In this document: positions 62,809 to 64,000 of the stretch, in pieces
Position numbering within the stretch: the stretch's first letter is position 1
Layout: each line of letters starts with the position of its first letter
DNA from: Chryseobacterium indologenes
Lineage (GTDB): Bacteria; Bacteroidota; Bacteroidia; Flavobacteriales; Weeksellaceae
DNA length: 64,000 bases
NCBI RefSeq assembly: GCF_018362995.1
Contig: NZ_CP074372.1
Location: 1,674,001 to 1,738,000 of the forward strand
Reading direction: 5' to 3'
The notes under the pieces: model-generated
The model's database searches: none
Seen by the model: the letters and a program-made list of their open reading frames with translations, nothing else
Told to the model about the DNA's origin: nothing
Position numbers and translations under genes: made by a program

Positions 62809-64000
62809 ATGAAATCTCCTATTAGCCATGAAGACCCATCATTAATAAAAACAAAAATTAATGAAAAAACAGAAATAGTCAATCCCTTATTTCAAGCCAA
62901 TACTGTAAACCATCATTCTTTAAATGAAGAAATGAAATGGCTGCAATCCCTTATTGAAAAGCGATGCAAAGAATTATTTCTGGAAGATGAGACAGAATTA
63001 AATGCTGGTTATGAAATACCTGAACCTCCAAAATCAGACGACCAATCTCCTTATTCGGTTACGGTAAACATCCATCAGCTTACTGTTGTGGACAGAATAA
63101 TCTTAGCGCTGGGAATTGCTTCCGCTCATTATCCGTCCATCCTGAAAACATTTGTACAGATAGAAGAAAGCAGCAATGCATTTGCTATTGAGGCAGGTGG
63201 TGAATATGATAAAATCAGCCGCAGTTTTAAACCAACTTTCCAAACCGCACTTTTCTTGCTGGCAGGTAAAGATGTATCGCTGTGGTCACAGTATGGAGCA
63301 CAACTCATCAATGGCAGTGTCCTTTTGAAAAATGACATTATTTACAACCGTTCTTCAACAGAATTTATTCATGGAAAAATTGAATTGGATACCGCTTATC
63401 TCAATTATTTTTTATCAGGTCAAAAGCCACAACTGGATCATGGTTCTTACTTTCCGGGCAGGCTTTACAAATCTGATCTCACCATGGAAGATATTATTTT
63501 GGAAGATAATGTGAGGGAACAGATAAAACCCATCGGACATTATATTAAAGCATTGGAAAACGGCTTTTTCAAAACCAGTGAACATAGCTTCAAACCTGGT
63601 TTCATTGCTTTATTCTACGGGACACCGGGAACAGGAAAAACAATGCTGGCCGGTATTCTTGCCAATGCATATGGTATTGATATGTATCATGTGGATCTTT
63701 CCCAGGTAGTGAGCAAATATATTGGTGAAACTGAGAAAAATCTTGAAGTGCTATTCAACAGACTGCAGGGTAAAAACTGTATGCTGTTTTTTGACGAAGC
63801 TGACGCCTTGTTTGGAAAACGTTCTGATGTAAAAGATGCTCATGACCGCTACGCCAATCAGGAAGTTTCATATTTATTGCAGCGAATAGAAAAATTTGAC
63901 GGATTAACAATTCTTGCTTCCAATTTTGAAAACAATATGGACGATGCTTTCAAGCGCCGTATTGATTTCTCTGTCAATGTAATACGACCTACAGAAACAA
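62809..64000 (+). CDS. AAA+ ATPase, Pvc15/Afp15-like (partial at right edge)
   Basis: The first 397 residues are visible, from MKSPISHEDPSLIKTK. A helical N-terminal region of about 240 residues includes VNIHQLTVVDRIILALGIA. The AAA+ module has Walker A GTPGTGKT near residue 270, Walker B LFFDEADALFGKR near 325, and sensor residues SNFENNMDDAFKRR. It lies directly after the tape-measure gene, so this is the core eCIS ATPase. It is clearly paralogous to the ATPase at 21246-22562 through the ATPase module (KDAHDxYANQEVSYLLQRIE). Confidence 0.88.
   Translation, partial: MKSPISHEDPSLIKTKINEKTEIVNPLFQANTVNHHSLNEEMKWLQSLIEKRCKELFLEDETELNAGYEIPEPPKSDDQSPYSVTVNIHQLTVVDRIILALGIASAHYPSILKTFVQIEESSNAFAIEAGGEYDKISRSFKPTFQTALFLLAGKDVSLWSQYGAQLINGSVLLKNDIIYNRSSTEFIHGKIELDTAYLNYFLSGQKPQLDHGSYFPGRLYKSDLTMEDIILEDNVREQIKPIGHYIKALENGFFKTSEHSFKPGFIALFYGTPGTGKTMLAGILANAYGIDMYHVDLSQVVSKYIGETEKNLEVLFNRLQGKNCMLFFDEADALFGKRSDVKDAHDRYANQEVSYLLQRIEKFDGLTILASNFENNMDDAFKRRIDFSVNVIRPTET

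Overview
The window reads as chromosome of a Bacteroidota bacterium, most likely a Chryseobacterium-like flavobacterium. The DNA is AT-rich, several promoters fit the Bacteroidota pattern (TTTG, about 20 bases, TAnnTTTG), recognisable Shine-Dalgarno sites are few, and lipoproteins and intergenic hairpins are typical of the group. The genus is an inference from protein flavour; no rRNA or tRNA is present to confirm it.

Positions 1-7100 are ordinary chromosome: a TolC-like gene with its TetR regulator, an SDR oxidoreductase, a Crp/Fnr regulator, a zinc-free alcohol dehydrogenase-like oxidoreductase, a membrane AraC regulator and a serine hydrolase lipoprotein. Positions 7192-64000 are one large extracellular contractile injection system (eCIS, PVC/Afp/AlgoCIS type). 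Its structural operon runs leftward from about 60.3 kb: Pvc16-like cap, three sheaths, two almost identical tubes, a third tube-like protein, a Pvc6-like small protein, a LysM protein, a gp27/gp5 spike, PAAR tip, gp25, two large baseplate proteins (Pvc11 and Pvc12 types), two large paralogous Ig/PKD-type baseplate-associated proteins and a 302-residue partner. The tape-measure protein and an AAA+ ATPase lie on the opposite strand and run off the right edge.

The left half of the locus is accessory. A LexA/CI-like S24 repressor (35.2 kb) sits by a palindromic operator that lies inside a leftward promoter. Beyond it come very small genes, a holin-like gene, a 1401-residue polymorphic-toxin-like effector with a tightly coupled downstream gene that may be its immunity partner, a 17-residue-repeat protein, three accessory proteins that share an N-terminal motif, a second AAA+ ATPase, a u-spanin/lysozyme pair, and two tail-fibre cassettes. 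A plausible reading is that the particle is built by the structural operon, loaded with effectors and accessory proteins, released by the lysis genes, and targeted by alternative fibres.

The least expected features are: (i) an N-terminal motif (FETGxxPTxxQF) shared by five otherwise different proteins; (ii) a roughly 70-base element repeated upstream of the same kinds of genes; (iii) two tandem 249-base units bounded by inverted repeats, each encoding the same 25-residue three-cysteine peptide; and (iv) the scattered lysis module and repressor, which suggest prophage-like control of a contractile injection system.
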